In this document: positions 16,189-16,236 of the stretch, piece by piece
Position numbering within the stretch: the stretch's first letter is position 1
Layout of the letters: each line of letters opens with the position of its first letter
Assembly: GCA_021803845.1 (NCBI GenBank)
Contig: JAJZLA010000004.1
Span: 1-16,236, forward strand
DNA: 16,236 bases
Origin: a bacterium
GTDB lineage: Bacteria; SZUA-79; Acidulodesulfobacterales; Acidulodesulfobacteraceae
Direction: 5' to 3'
The notes under the pieces: model-generated
Told to the model about the DNA's origin: nothing
Seen by the model: the letters and a program-made list of their open reading frames with translations, nothing else
Database searches by the model: none
Position numbers and translations under genes: made by a program

Positions 16189-16236
16189 ATGAACGAAATA
16201 ATAAACGCTTTTAAAAAAAATAAACTTGCTTTATGC
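16189..16236 (+). CDS. Partial ORF at window end, possible DppC/OppC-type permease N-terminus
   Basis: Sixteen codons open to the window edge read MNEIINAFKKNKLALC. A basic patch followed by NKLAL is typical of the start of DppC/OppC permeases, where it precedes the first membrane helix. If correct, this would be the partner of the leftward DppB-type permease but on the opposite strand. No Shine-Dalgarno sequence is visible upstream. With so few residues the family call is tentative; another membrane protein with a basic N-terminus would look similar. Confidence 0.5.
   Translation, partial: MNEIINAFKKNKLALC

Overview
The window looks like bacterial chromosome from an AT-rich Gram-negative organism. 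The Gram-negative call rests on two lipobox lipoproteins, a TolC/NodT-type outer-membrane factor and a complete tripartite RND pump. Gene style (many ATA, TTA and AAA codons, poly-A and poly-T tracts) would fit a low-GC deltaproteobacterial-type lineage such as the Sva0485/Acidulodesulfobacterales group, but that placement is a guess. There is no transposase, integrase, CRISPR array, rRNA or tRNA gene, and no cryptic novel system that I can support. The interest lies in regulatory architecture and in atypical residues of familiar transporters.

Left part (1-4260): a Cu+-type P1B ATPase with three heavy-metal-binding domains runs rightward and is cut at its 5' end by the window edge. It converges on a leftward iron-containing alcohol dehydrogenase. 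The 214-nt gap between them holds an imperfect fold-back repeat. Abutting it is a 51-nt degenerate copy of the alcohol dehydrogenase 3' end.

Centre (4300-9237): a complete phosphate-uptake locus in the order pstS-pstC-pstA-pstB-phoU. A ladder of four 11-bp-period Pho-box half-sites sits 10 nt upstream of a TATGAT -10 box before pstS. A perfect 17-bp hairpin separates pstS from pstC. pstC and pstA lack a clear Shine-Dalgarno sequence. PstA lacks both arginines and the GET glutamate usually conserved in this subunit. The PhoR/PhoB regulators are not in the window.

Right part (9234-15049): a divergent efflux module, with an outer-membrane factor leftward and a membrane-fusion protein plus RND transporter rightward. 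They are separated by 154 nt in which a perfect palindrome (TGACT-N4-AGTCA) lies between consensus -35 and -10 boxes of the outer-membrane-factor promoter, and just downstream of a candidate promoter for the fusion-protein/pump pair. This is a textbook arrangement for one repressor controlling both arms; the repressor is encoded elsewhere.

Right edge (15120-16236): a leftward DppB/OppB-type ABC permease. Divergent from it at the very end are the first 16 codons of an ORF whose sequence resembles the N-terminus of a DppC/OppC-type permease.
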